A DNA stretch of 64,000 nt, taken from assembly GCF_016862175.1 (NCBI RefSeq), contig NZ_BOML01000009.1, positions 1 to 64,000 on the forward strand, given 5' to 3'. Under the pieces are notes generated by a model. It saw only the letters and a list, made by a program, of their open reading frames with translations. It did not search any database and had not been told where the DNA came from. Shown one piece after another: positions 43,770 through 52,057 of this stretch. Source of the DNA: Paractinoplanes durhamensis (GTDB lineage: Bacteria; Actinomycetota; Actinomycetes; Mycobacteriales; Micromonosporaceae). Position 1 is the first letter of the stretch. Every line of letters begins with the position of its first letter. The position numbers and the translations under genes were made by a program.

Positions 43770-45068
43770 TTAACGCCCGGCCGCACCGGACTCGATCTCA
43801 ATTGCCGCCGGTAACGGCAAGGGGGCTTCGGGGGGTCGCGCCGGCAGGCGCAGGGTGAACGTCGAACCATCGCCGAGTGAACTGGTGACGGTGACGCGGC
43901 CACCGTGATTGGTGGCGATGTGCTTCACGATGGCGAGGCCGAGGCCGGTGCCACCGGTGGACCGTGACCTGGCCTGATCGGCTCGGTAGAACCGTTCGAA
44001 GATCCGGTCGACGTCGTGCGGGGCGATGCCGATTCCCTGGTCGGCCACGTCGATCTCGACCCACTGCTCGTCCTGACGCAGCGTGATCGACACCGTGGTG
44101 TCCTCGCCCGAGTAGGCGATCGCGTTTTCCACCAGGTTGGTCACCGCGGTGGCCACCTGGCTGTCGCTGCCGAACACCGTGGCGCCCTTGGGGCCGGTGT
44201 ACGCGACGTCGATGCTCTTGGCCGACGCGGTCGTCCGGGTGCGGTCGACCACCTCGGCGATCACCCAGTCCACCGCGACCGGCTCGGGGGTGGGCAGCGG
44301 CTCGGCGCCCTGCAGGCGGGTGAGCTCGAGGAGCTCGTTGACCAGCCGGCCCATCCGGGCCGACTCGTGGTGGATGCGCTCGGCGAACCGGCGGGCCGCG
44401 ACCAGGTCCTCGGACTTCTCGTCGGTGGGCTCCATCTCGGTGGCCGACAGCTCGGTCGCGTCGAGCAGCGCCTCGGCGAGCAGCTGCAACGCGCCGATCG
44501 GGGTCTTCAGCTCGTGGCTGACGTTGGCCACGAAGTCGCGGCGGACCCGGGCGAGCCGGTGCGCCTCGGTGACGTCGGCGGCCTCGATGGCCACGTGCGT
44601 CGAGTTGAGGGCGACCGCGCGCAGGTGCAGGCCGAGCGGGGCGGAGGCCCCGCCGGCGCGGCCTCGCGGCAGGTCGAGCTCCACCTCGCGACGCACGCCG
44701 GTGCGTCGCACCTGACCGGCGAGGGTACGCAGGATCGGGTGCGCCGCGATCGTGCCGGGCGCACCGCCGGAGCGCAGCAGACCCATCGCGCGGGCGGCCG
44801 GGTTGACCAGCACCGGGTGATCCTCGGCGTCGAGCACGACCACACCGACGCGCAGCGAGTCGAGACTCTTCCGGCCGAGCCCCTTCATGCCGTGCTTGCC
44901 GGCGGGCGACTCGTCGTCCTTTTCGATGGTGCGTCCCCCCTCGTCCGACCGGGATCCGGTGGAATCGACCTGCTCCGGCGCCTTGCGGGCACGGGCAAAC
45001 GCCACACCCGCGGCCACGCCGACGGCGAGCGCAACGAGGGCAAGCAGAATGCTGTACACCATGTCCAC
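43770..45068 (-). CDS. senX3: Phosphate-sensing histidine kinase (SenX3/PhoR type)
   Basis: The 432-residue kinase has one N-terminal membrane helix (MVYSILLALVALAVGVAAG), a cytosolic PAS-like region, a HisKA domain with NVSHELKTPIGALQLL, and the ATPase domain (LVENAIAYSG, VADQGIGIAPHDVDRIFERF, GGTGLGLAIVKHI). There is no large extracellular sensor, so the signal probably comes through membrane or PhoU-Pst contacts, as in phosphate kinases. It is divergent from phoU with a probable PHO box between them. Confidence 0.92.
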   Translation of the reverse strand: MDMVYSILLALVALAVGVAAGVAFARARKAPEQVDSTGSRSDEGGRTIEKDDESPAGKHGMKGLGRKSLDSLRVGVVVLDAEDHPVLVNPAARAMGLLRSGGAPGTIAAHPILRTLAGQVRRTGVRREVELDLPRGRAGGASAPLGLHLRAVALNSTHVAIEAADVTEAHRLARVRRDFVANVSHELKTPIGALQLLAEALLDATELSATEMEPTDEKSEDLVAARRFAERIHHESARMGRLVNELLELTRLQGAEPLPTPEPVAVDWVIAEVVDRTRTTASAKSIDVAYTGPKGATVFGSDSQVATAVTNLVENAIAYSGEDTTVSITLRQDEQWVEIDVADQGIGIAPHDVDRIFERFYRADQARSRSTGGTGLGLAIVKHIATNHGGRVTVTSSLGDGSTFTLRLPARPPEAPLPLPAAIEIESGAAGR

Positions 45069-45140
45069 GGAGCGATCGTAGGGTCATTGTTTACCTGGGC
45101 AGTACGTCCAACCGGACAAAACGGACGCGTGTCGAATAAT

Positions 45141-45184
45141 GTTCACCACTGCGCCCGGCGTCGTTCATCAGTGTTCACGTTCAA
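45141..45184. promoter_or_regulatory. Probable PHO box between senX3 and phoU
   Basis: GTTCACCACTG (45141) and GTTCATCAGTG (45163) are direct repeats 22 bp apart, two 11-bp PhoP half-site periods, with further GTTCA-like units at 45173 and 45179. From memory the Streptomyces PHO box is built of 11-bp units headed GTTCACC. Confidence 0.65.
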
Positions 45185-45265
45185 GCCGCCGGGCCGACTT
45201 AGCGTAGGCGGCAACCAAGGTCACGCCCTGCCCAAACGGCGGACCCCGACCCCCGGGACAAACAC

Positions 45266-45919
45266 ATGCGCGAGGAGTTCCAGGCAGATCTCAACGAGGT
45301 CAGCCGCCTGCTGGTGACCATGGCGGAGGCCGTGCGGGCTGCCCTGCGCAAGGCGACCTCAGCTCTGCTCACCGCCGACCTCAAGGCCGCCGAGTCGGTC
45401 ATCGAACGCGACATCGAAATCGACGCCATCTACCAGCAGGTCGAAACCAAGGTCGCGGACACCATCGCGCGACAGGCGCCGGTCGCCTCCGACCTGCGCA
45501 TGGTGATCACCGCCCTGCACATCTCCGCCGACCTCGAGCGGATGGGCGACCTGGCCGAGCACGTGGCCAAGACGGCTCAGCGGCGGCACCCGTCGCCGGC
45601 CGTGCCCGCCGAACTGCGCCCGGTCTTCAAGGGCATGTCCGAAGTTGCCGACCAGATGGCGGCGAAGATCGCCGACCTGCTGGGCAAGCCCGACGCCGAG
45701 CAGGCCGCCGCGCTCGAGAGCGCCGACGACGCGATGGACGAGCTCGAGCGCCAGCTGTTCAAGGTGCTGCTCGACGACGACTGGCCGTACGGCGCGGAGA
45801 CCGCGATCGACGGTGCACTGCTGGGCCGCTTCTACGAGCGTTACGCCGACCACGCCGTGAACATCGGCGAGCAGCTGGTCTTCCTGGTCACCGGTCAGCC
45901 GGTGGACGGCCAGAGCTGA
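45266..45919 (+). CDS. phoU: Phosphate signalling complex protein PhoU
   Basis: The 217-residue helical protein has the two PhoU repeats, with EIDAIYQQVETKVADTIARQAPVASDLR in the first and ERYADHAVNIGEQLVFLVTG in the second. It damps the phosphate kinase when phosphate is plentiful. It is divergent from the senX3-regX3 pair, as phoU is from phoRP in Streptomyces, so the PHO box may serve both directions. Confidence 0.94.
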   Translation: MREEFQADLNEVSRLLVTMAEAVRAALRKATSALLTADLKAAESVIERDIEIDAIYQQVETKVADTIARQAPVASDLRMVITALHISADLERMGDLAEHVAKTAQRRHPSPAVPAELRPVFKGMSEVADQMAAKIADLLGKPDAEQAAALESADDAMDELERQLFKVLLDDDWPYGAETAIDGALLGRFYERYADHAVNIGEQLVFLVTGQPVDGQS

Positions 45920-45930
45920 CGCTCAGGCCA

Positions 45931-45971
45931 CGAAAAGGCCGGGACGCCACGGGGGCGGCCCGGCCTTTTCG
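45931..45971. terminator. Bidirectional terminator between phoU and gpmA
   Basis: CGAAAAGGCCGGG (45931-45943) pairs with CCCGGCCTTTTCG (45959-45971), a 13-bp perfect stem whose AAAA/TTTT ends give a short T tract in both directions. Confidence 0.88.
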
Positions 45972-45986
45972 GTACGTATTTACTGC

Positions 45987-46733
45987 TCAGCGGCCCTGGT
46001 TGGCGACCGCGGCCGCGGCGTCCTTGGCCGCCTGCGGGTCGAGGTAGGTGCCGCCCTTGGTGATCGGGTGCAGGTCGTCGTCGAGCTCGTAGCGCAACGG
46101 GAAGCCGGTCGGGATGTTCAGCTTCGCGATCGCCTCGTCGGAGATGCCGTCGAGGTGCTTGACGATCGCCCGCAGCGAGTTGCCGTGCGCCGCGACCAGC
46201 ACGGTCTTGCCGGCCCGCAGGTCGGGCACGATCGCGTCGTACCAATACGGCAGGGCGCGCTCGAGCACGTCCTTCAAGCACTCCGCCCTCGGCTTGAGCT
46301 CCGGCGCCAGCTCCGCGTAACGCGGGTCGCTGAACTGGGAGAACTCCGAGTCGTCCTCGATCGGCGGCGGGGGCACATCGTACGACCGGCGCCAGAGCAT
46401 GAACTGCTCCTCGCCGTACGTCTCAAGGGTCTGCTTCTTGTCCTTGCCCTGCAGTGCGCCGTAGTGGCGCTCGTTGAGCCGCCAGGAGCGCTTCACCGGA
46501 ATCCAGTGGCGGTCGGCGATGTGCAGTGCGATCTCACTGGTCCGGATCGCGCGGCGCAGCACGCTGGTGTGCACGACGTCGGGCAGGACGCCGTACTCCT
46601 TCAGCTGTTCGCCGCCGCGGCGGGCCTCGTCCTCGCCCTTGGCGTCCAGGTCCACGTCGACCCAGCCGGTGAAGAGGTTCTTGGCGTTCCACTCGCTGTT
46701 GCCGTGTCGCAGCAGCACCAGAGTCCCTGTCAT
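45987..46733 (-). CDS. gpmA: 2,3-bisphosphoglycerate-dependent phosphoglycerate mutase
   Basis: The 248-residue enzyme interconverts 3- and 2-phosphoglycerate. [10 protein letters not shown] contains the phospho-histidine; [15 protein letters not shown] and [17 protein letters not shown] complete the site. The ATG at 46733 has AGGATGGAGG just upstream with very short spacing; the ATG at 46742 is possible. It belongs to the conserved mshA-ybjN-gpmA-senX3-regX3 order. Confidence 0.95.
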   Translation of the reverse strand: MTGTLVLLRHGNSEWNAKNLFTGWVDVDLDAKGEDEARRGGEQLKEYGVLPDVVHTSVLRRAIRTSEIALHIADRHWIPVKRSWRLNERHYGALQGKDKKQTLETYGEEQFMLWRRSYDVPPPPIEDDSEFSQFSDPRYAELAPELKPRAECLKDVLERALPYWYDAIVPDLRAGKTVLVAAHGNSLRAIVKHLDGISDEAIAKLNIPTGFPLRYELDDDLHPITKGGTYLDPQAAKDAAAAVANQGR

Positions 46734-46826
46734 GACCTCCATCCTGCACCAGCCCGGATCAGCGCGGGCGCCGACCCGGCAGTGGCCGCCGACACGGAGA
46801 AAACCGGTTGCCGCGCCCCCTAAGTT

Positions 46827-46856
46827 GTAAGTGATTAGAGGCCGAACGGCACTTAC
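46827..46856. promoter_or_regulatory. Inverted repeat in MFS transporter leader
   Basis: GTAAGTG (46827-46833) and CACTTAC (46850-46856) are perfect inverted arms 16 bp apart. The right arm abuts the ribosome binding site GGGGAGAG of the transporter, so the element could be an operator or an RNA hairpin that masks translation. Confidence 0.5.
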
Positions 46857-46867
46857 GGGGAGAGCAC

Positions 46868-48172
46868 GTGCGGGGTTGGTTTCGACATGCCACGGGTGGA
46901 TTGCCCCGGCAATTCTGGTTCCTGTGGGTTGGCACGCTGATCAACCGGCTCGGGTCGTTCGTGGTGATCTTTCTGGCCATTTACCTGACCAGCGAACGGC
47001 ACTTCAGCCAGAGCCAGGCCGGTCTGGTCATCGGCCTCTACGGCGTCGGAGGTGCGATCGGGACCACAGTCGGCGGCGTCCTGGCCGATCGCTGGGGCCG
47101 GCGGCCCACCATGCTCACCGCCCAGTTCGGTGCGGCGGCGTTGATGCTCACGCTTGGTTTCGCGTACGCGTATTGGCAGATCCTCGCCGTGACGTTCCTG
47201 CTCGGCGTGGTGACCGAGGCGGTGCGCCCGGCCTTCATGGCCATGATGATCGACGTCGTGCCGGACCGGGACCGGGTCCGGGCCTACTCGCTCAACTACT
47301 GGGCGATCAACCTGGGTTTCGCGCTGTCCGCGGTCGGCGCCGGCCTCGCCGCCAAGGCCAACTATCTGCTGCTGTTCGTGGTCGACGCGGGCAGCACCCT
47401 GATCACCGCGGTGATCGGCCTGATCTTCCTGGCCGAGACCAGGCCGGCCCGCCCGGCCGGCGCACGGGTCCGGGCGGCCGACGGCGGGATGCGCACCGCC
47501 CTGCGCGACCGCACCTTCGTGCTCTACCTGGTGATCAGCCTGGGCTCGGTCATCGTGATGATGCAGCACCTGTCGACGCTGCCGATCGCGATGGCCGCGG
47601 ACGGCCTGTCGGCGGCGACGTACGGCTGGGTGATCGCGGTCAACGGGGTGCTGATCGTGCTCGGGCAGTTGTTCGTCCCCCGGCTGATCGAGGGCTACGA
47701 CCGGTCCCGGGTGCTGGCCCTCGCCGCCCTGATCATCGGGGTCGGCTTCGGGTTGGGCGCCGTCGCGAACGTGGCCTGGTTCTTCGCGCTGACCGTGGTG
47801 ATCTGGACGCTCGGCGAGATGCTGCAGTCACCGTCCAACGCGGCGACGGTGGCGGCGCTGTCCCCCGTCGCGTTGCGCGGCCGCTATCAGGGCCTGAGCT
47901 CGCTGAGCTGGTCGGCCGGGACGGCGCTGGCCCCGATCGCCGGCGGCTTCACCCAGGAACACCTGGGCGACACGGCCCTGTGGCTCGGGTGCTTCGGACT
48001 GTGCGCCCTGGTGGCGCTGGGCCATCTGATCACCGGACCACGGCGCGAACGGCGGATCACGCAGCTGCTCGCCGCCTCCGCGCCGGCCGACGCTCCGGAG
48101 ATTCCCTTCGCGCTGCCACCCGTGGTTGCCGAGCCGGTCGCGGACACCCCGAACACCGAGTCCAGGGTCTGA
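46868..48172 (+). CDS. MFS transporter
   Basis: The 434-residue protein has about twelve membrane helices in two bundles and the MFS motif [16 protein letters not shown] after helix 2. The N-terminus [20 protein letters not shown] is typical of drug-efflux-like MFS carriers. The substrate is unknown. The GTG start follows GGGGAGAG. It is on the opposite strand between gpmA and ybjN and is preceded by a symmetric site. Confidence 0.9.
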   Translation: MRGWFRHATGGLPRQFWFLWVGTLINRLGSFVVIFLAIYLTSERHFSQSQAGLVIGLYGVGGAIGTTVGGVLADRWGRRPTMLTAQFGAAALMLTLGFAYAYWQILAVTFLLGVVTEAVRPAFMAMMIDVVPDRDRVRAYSLNYWAINLGFALSAVGAGLAAKANYLLLFVVDAGSTLITAVIGLIFLAETRPARPAGARVRAADGGMRTALRDRTFVLYLVISLGSVIVMMQHLSTLPIAMAADGLSAATYGWVIAVNGVLIVLGQLFVPRLIEGYDRSRVLALAALIIGVGFGLGAVANVAWFFALTVVIWTLGEMLQSPSNAATVAALSPVALRGRYQGLSSLSWSAGTALAPIAGGFTQEHLGDTALWLGCFGLCALVALGHLITGPRRERRITQLLAASAPADAPEIPFALPPVVAEPVADTPNTESRV

Positions 48173-48217
48173 CCGCTGGGCTGGAAGGGGTGGAAACAAA
48201 GCACCGGCGGCGGCGGA

Positions 48218-48241
48218 CGACGCCCATCCCCATAGGCGTCG
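48218..48241 (+). terminator. Hairpin downstream of MFS gene
   Basis: CGACGCC (48218-48224) pairs with GGCGTCG (48235-48241) around a 10-base loop, 45 bp after the MFS stop. There is no T run; it is a probable weak terminator. Confidence 0.5.
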
Positions 48242-48602
48242 CCCGCACTAACCGCCGGTCTCGGGTCGCGCCGTCCCCCAACGGCATATGCCACCCGTCC
48301 CCAAACGCCGGTCGCGGCGATCATTTCTGATCAACCAGTTCCCCGAACTAACGATCCGGCGTCCATTGATTACGCTAGTTGGGGCGGTCAACCCTTACAA
48401 GCCACTTGGCTGTCTGCCATCTGTCTGCACCGTCACAGTCACCGACAAATGACCGATCGGCGGATCGCCCGCTCAATCTTCCGGGCGCCTTGACACCCCA
48501 TCGGTAACCATTCGTTCATCGTTGTTTCGTCGAACGCGGTTTCCGCATGATTATGCGCCGCACCCTATCAATCATGTGATTGATGGGCATCGCGGGCATC
48601 AA
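48242..48602. other. Low-GC gap between convergent genes, with palindrome
   Basis: No gene is supported. At 48567-48584 ATCAATCA-TG-TGATTGAT is a perfect palindrome, and ATCAATCA recurs at 48598-48605 at the ybjN stop. TGTCTGC is repeated 11 bp apart near 48410. The gap is unusually long for two convergent 3' ends and is AT-rich for this genome. Confidence 0.5.
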
Positions 48603-49094
48603 TCACCCAATTTCGGGCACCTCGGGGGCCAGGTGCTTGAAGGCCTGAAGATTTGCCGTCGACTCGCCGCGCTTTACCCGCCACTCCCACTCGCGGCGGA
48701 TCGAGGTGCCGAAGCCGATCTCCAGCATCGTGTCGAAACTCTCGTCGGCGTAGGTGAGAACGGAGCCCAGCAGGCGGTCCAACTCGTCCTCGTCCAGAGA
48801 TTTCAAGGACACCCGGCCGGTCAGGTAGACATCGCCGACGGCATCGATGGAGAACGATACGCCGTACATCCGCGCGTTTCGGCGTAACAGCCACGCCCAC
48901 AACTCCTCGCGGCGTTCGTCCGGCTGGCGCATCACGAATGCCTCGATGCGCAGCGCGTGTTCGCCGACGATCAGATTGCAGGCGGTCTTGAGCTTGTGGG
49001 TGCCGGGCAGGGTCACCACGTACGCGCCGGGGGCGGTCGTGTCCCACTCGAGTTCGCGGTCGGTGAGGACCTTTTCGATCAGCGAACTCACCAT
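48603..49094 (-). CDS. YbjN domain protein
   Basis: The 163-residue protein has the YbjN/type-III-chaperone-like alpha-beta fold: [38 protein letters not shown] and [20 protein letters not shown]. The function is unknown; members are small cytosolic proteins, and in mycobacteria the homologue also follows mshA, as I recall. Its ATG lies inside the mshA 3' end (7-bp overlap), so the two are co-expressed. Confidence 0.9.
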   Translation of the reverse strand: MVSSLIEKVLTDRELEWDTTAPGAYVVTLPGTHKLKTACNLIVGEHALRIEAFVMRQPDERREELWAWLLRRNARMYGVSFSIDAVGDVYLTGRVSLKSLDEDELDRLLGSVLTYADESFDTMLEIGFGTSIRREWEWRVKRGESTANLQAFKHLAPEVPEIG

Positions 49095-50356
49095 GCGTAC
49101 GCCTCCAGGCGCGCGGCGATCATGTCGCGGTGCTGGACCACGGCCTCACGGTAGACCCGGAGCAGGCCCTCGGCCGTACGGTCCCAGGAGAAGCCGGTCG
49201 CGTGCGCCACCGCACCCTCGCCCAGGGCCTCGCGAAGCCGCGGAGCGGCGAGCAGCTCATCGAGCGCACGGGCCCAGGCACGCGGGTCGTGCCCGTCGAC
49301 CAGCACGCCGCTGACCCCGTCGCGCACCGCCGTGACCAGGCCGCCGACCGCGGCCGCCACCACCGGCGTGCCGCACGCCTGCGCCTCCAGCGCGACCAGC
49401 CCGAACGACTCGTTGTAGGACGGGATCGCGACCAGGTCGGCCGCCCGGTAAAGGCAGGCGAGGTCGTCGCCGGTCTGCGGCGGCAGGAACAGCACCCGGT
49501 CGGCGACGCCGAGCGAGGCGGCCAGCTCGATCAGCGCGGTCGGCCGGTCGAGGCCGCTCCCGCTCGGGCCACCGCAGATGACCACGGTGACGTCCGGGTC
49601 GGTCATGAACGGCAGGGCCGCGATCAGGACGTCGGGGGCCTTGAGGGGCTGAATCCGGCCGACGAAAGCGACAATTCGGCCGGACGCCGGGAGCCCCAGC
49701 CGGGCCCGATCGCTGTGCCCCGGGCGGAATCGGTCCAGATCGACGCCGGGCTGCACGACCGCGGTCCGGGCCGGTGGCGCGTCGTAGCAGGCGACCAGGT
49801 CCTGGGCCTCGAAGCGGGTGTTCGCGACCAGCCGGTCGGACTCGGCGATCACCTGCTCCTCGCCGATCACCCGGGCCTTCGGCTCGGGGCGGTCGCCGGC
49901 CGCGAGCCAGCGGTTCTTCACCTTGGCCAGGGTGTGCGCGGTGTGCACGTGCGGCACGCCCCAGCGCTCCCGGGCCAGCCAGCCGACCTGGCCGGACAGC
50001 CAGTAGTGCGAGTGGATCAGGTCGTACCGGCCCGGCGGGTGCGCCGCCTCGGCGCGCAGCACGCCGTTGGCGAACGCGCACAGCTGGGACGGCAGATCCT
50101 CCTTGGCCAGGCCCTCGAACGGGCCGGCCGTGACGTGCCGGACGGTGACCCCGGGCGCCATCTCGACGACCGACGGCAGATCGCTGCGGGTGGCCCGGGT
50201 GAAGATCTCGACCTCGACGCCGAGGCGCGCGAGCCGCTTGGAAACCTCGACGATGTAGACGTTCATGCCGCCGGCGTCGCCGGTGCCCGGCTGCTCCAGC
50301 GGCGAGGTGTGCACGGAAAGCGTGGCGATGCGCCGCGGGGTCGGCCAGTCCACCAC
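49088..50356 (-). CDS. mshA: D-inositol-3-phosphate glycosyltransferase
   Basis: The 422-residue GT4 enzyme carries [32 protein letters not shown], and the nucleotide-sugar site [18 protein letters not shown]. It transfers GlcNAc from UDP-GlcNAc to 1L-myo-inositol 1-phosphate, the first step of mycothiol synthesis. The start is one of two adjacent GTGs after GGGAGG. Presence of mshA supports an actinobacterial host. Confidence 0.96.
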   Translation of the reverse strand: MVDWPTPRRIATLSVHTSPLEQPGTGDAGGMNVYIVEVSKRLARLGVEVEIFTRATRSDLPSVVEMAPGVTVRHVTAGPFEGLAKEDLPSQLCAFANGVLRAEAAHPPGRYDLIHSHYWLSGQVGWLARERWGVPHVHTAHTLAKVKNRWLAAGDRPEPKARVIGEEQVIAESDRLVANTRFEAQDLVACYDAPPARTAVVQPGVDLDRFRPGHSDRARLGLPASGRIVAFVGRIQPLKAPDVLIAALPFMTDPDVTVVICGGPSGSGLDRPTALIELAASLGVADRVLFLPPQTGDDLACLYRAADLVAIPSYNESFGLVALEAQACGTPVVAAAVGGLVTAVRDGVSGVLVDGHDPRAWARALDELLAAPRLREALGEGAVAHATGFSWDRTAEGLLRVYREAVVQHRDMIAARLEAYAW

Positions 50357-50464
50357 GTTTTCCTCCCAAAGCTTGTTACGTCTTTGTCAATCTTCCCTGT
50401 CCTTGCGCGTGCAACCACCATGCAGGCACCCGCGGGTGACTGAAGTCATCAGCGAGGAGGAAGG

Positions 50465-51229
50465 ATGGGAGCCATGCAGAACATCGCAGTGGTCACCGGC
50501 GCATCGAGCGGGATCGGCGCGGCCACCGCCCGCCGGCTGGCCCGGGAGGGCTACCACGTGGTGGCGGCCGCCCGCCGCGCCGACCGGCTGGATGAGCTGG
50601 TCAAGGAGATCGGGCCGGCGGCGACCGCGGTCGAGTGCGACATCACCGACGACGCCTCGGTGGCCAACCTGGCCACCGTCGTGGCCGGGCTGGACGGGGC
50701 GCTCACCCTGCTGGTCAACAACGCGGGCGGGGCGCGCGGGCTCGACCCGGTGGCGACCGGCGCGGTCGACGACTGGCAATGGATGTACGACGTGAACGTG
50801 CTCGGCACCCTCCGGATGACCAAGGCGCTGCTGCCGGCGCTGGTGGCGAGCGGCGAGGGCACGATCATCGCGGTCGGCTCGACCGCGGCGTTCACGGTCT
50901 ACGAGGGCGGCGGCGGTTACACGGCGGCCAAGCACGCCCAGGCCGCGCTGGTCGGCACGCTGCGGCTCGAGGTGGTCGACAAGAAGGTGCGGGTGATGGA
51001 GATCGACCCGGGCATGGTGCGCACCGACGAGTTCTCGCTCAACCGCTTCGACGGCGACCAGGCCCGGGCCGACGCGATTTACGACGGCGTGAAGGAGCCG
51101 CTGGTCGCGGACGACATCGCCGACTGCATCGCGTTCATGGCCACCCGCCCGCACCACGTCAACATCGACAAGCTGGTGATCCGCCCGATCGCCCAGGCCG
51201 CCCAGCACAAGGTGCACCGGGAGAAGTAG
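50465..51229 (+). CDS. SDR family NAD(P)-dependent oxidoreductase
   Basis: The 254-residue classical SDR has the cofactor motif VVTGASSGIGAATARRL, NNAGG, and the catalytic set around S (VGSTAAFTVYEGGGGYTAAKHA) with YxxxK. The GDV-type acidic residue after DITDD suggests NADP or NAD use undecided. The ATG at 50465 follows GAGGAGG. It runs divergently from mshA and is followed 9 bp later by the methyltransferase gene. The substrate is unknown. Confidence 0.9.
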   Translation: MGAMQNIAVVTGASSGIGAATARRLAREGYHVVAAARRADRLDELVKEIGPAATAVECDITDDASVANLATVVAGLDGALTLLVNNAGGARGLDPVATGAVDDWQWMYDVNVLGTLRMTKALLPALVASGEGTIIAVGSTAAFTVYEGGGGYTAAKHAQAALVGTLRLEVVDKKVRVMEIDPGMVRTDEFSLNRFDGDQARADAIYDGVKEPLVADDIADCIAFMATRPHHVNIDKLVIRPIAQAAQHKVHREK

Positions 51230-51238
51230 GAGCAGTAG

Positions 51239-52000
51239 GTGACGAAGCCGGTCGGCGCGATCACCCGGGGGACGACCAATCCCAACCGGCTGCGCCGCGT
51301 CGACAACTTCATCGCGTACCGCTGCGGTGATCTTCTGACGGCGGCGGCGAAGCCGCTGGTCATCGACCTGGGTTACGGCGCGACGCCGGTCACGGCGGTG
51401 GAGTTGCGCAGCCGCCTGGCGGCGGCGGTGCGAGCGGATGTCGCGGTGGTGGGTCTGGAGATTGATCCGGTACGGGTGGAGGCCGCCCGCCCCTACGCCG
51501 ATCGGCCGGGCCTGGACTTTCGCCGCGGCGGCTTCGAGCTGGCCGGCCTGCGCCCGGTCGTGGTCCGCGCGCTGAACGTCCTGCGGCAGTACCCCGAGCC
51601 GGCGGTGGCGGCGGCTTGGCGGCAGATGACCGCGACCGGTGCGCTGCTGGTCGAGGGCACCTGCGACGAGCTGGGCCGGATCGCCACCTGGGCGGTGGTC
51701 GAGGCCGGTCGGCCGCAGACGCTGACCCTGTCGGCCCGGCTGTCCGATCTGGACCATCCGGCGACGTTCGCCGAGCGGCTGCCGAAGGCGCTGATCCACC
51801 ACAACGTCGAGGGCGAGCCGATCCACGAGCTGTTGCGCGCGCTCGGCCGCGCCTGGGAGACCGAGGCGACCCCGTTCGGCCCGCGTCAGCGCTGGCTGGC
51901 GACCTGCCGGCGGATGCGCGACGAGGGCCACCCACTGCGGGACGGCCCCGGTCGATGGCGGCTCGGCGAACTCACGGTGCCCTGGCCGGAAACGGGATAA
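51239..52000 (+). CDS. Predicted SAM-dependent methyltransferase
   Basis: The 253-residue protein has a class I methyltransferase layout: VIDLGYGATPVTAVEL (motif I), VGLEIDPVRVEAARPY with the acidic ribose ligand, and RALNVLRQYPEPAV in the motif IV position. The N-terminus RGTTNPNRLRRVDNFI is typical of a conserved actinobacterial family of unknown substrate. The GTG start follows AGGAGCAG. It forms an operon with the SDR gene. Confidence 0.8.
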   Translation: MTKPVGAITRGTTNPNRLRRVDNFIAYRCGDLLTAAAKPLVIDLGYGATPVTAVELRSRLAAAVRADVAVVGLEIDPVRVEAARPYADRPGLDFRRGGFELAGLRPVVVRALNVLRQYPEPAVAAAWRQMTATGALLVEGTCDELGRIATWAVVEAGRPQTLTLSARLSDLDHPATFAERLPKALIHHNVEGEPIHELLRALGRAWETEATPFGPRQRWLATCRRMRDEGHPLRDGPGRWRLGELTVPWPETG

Positions 52001-52002
52001 AA

Positions 52003-52038
52003 GGTCGGGCCGGTCCTCCGCAGCGGACCGGCCCGACC
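52003..52038. terminator. Bidirectional terminator hairpin
   Basis: GGTCGGGCCGGTCC (52003-52016) pairs perfectly with GGACCGGCCCGACC (52025-52038), a 14-bp stem. It lies between the convergent methyltransferase and glycoside-hydrolase genes. Confidence 0.88.
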
Positions 52039-52057
52039 CCAGGGGGTGGAATAAAGA

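Noticed and set aside
49088..52000. Biosynthetic gene cluster, suggested by glycosyltransferase, SDR and methyltransferase genes together
   Set aside because: MshA is the housekeeping mycothiol enzyme, and the SDR and methyltransferase form a separate divergent pair with no core synthase nearby.
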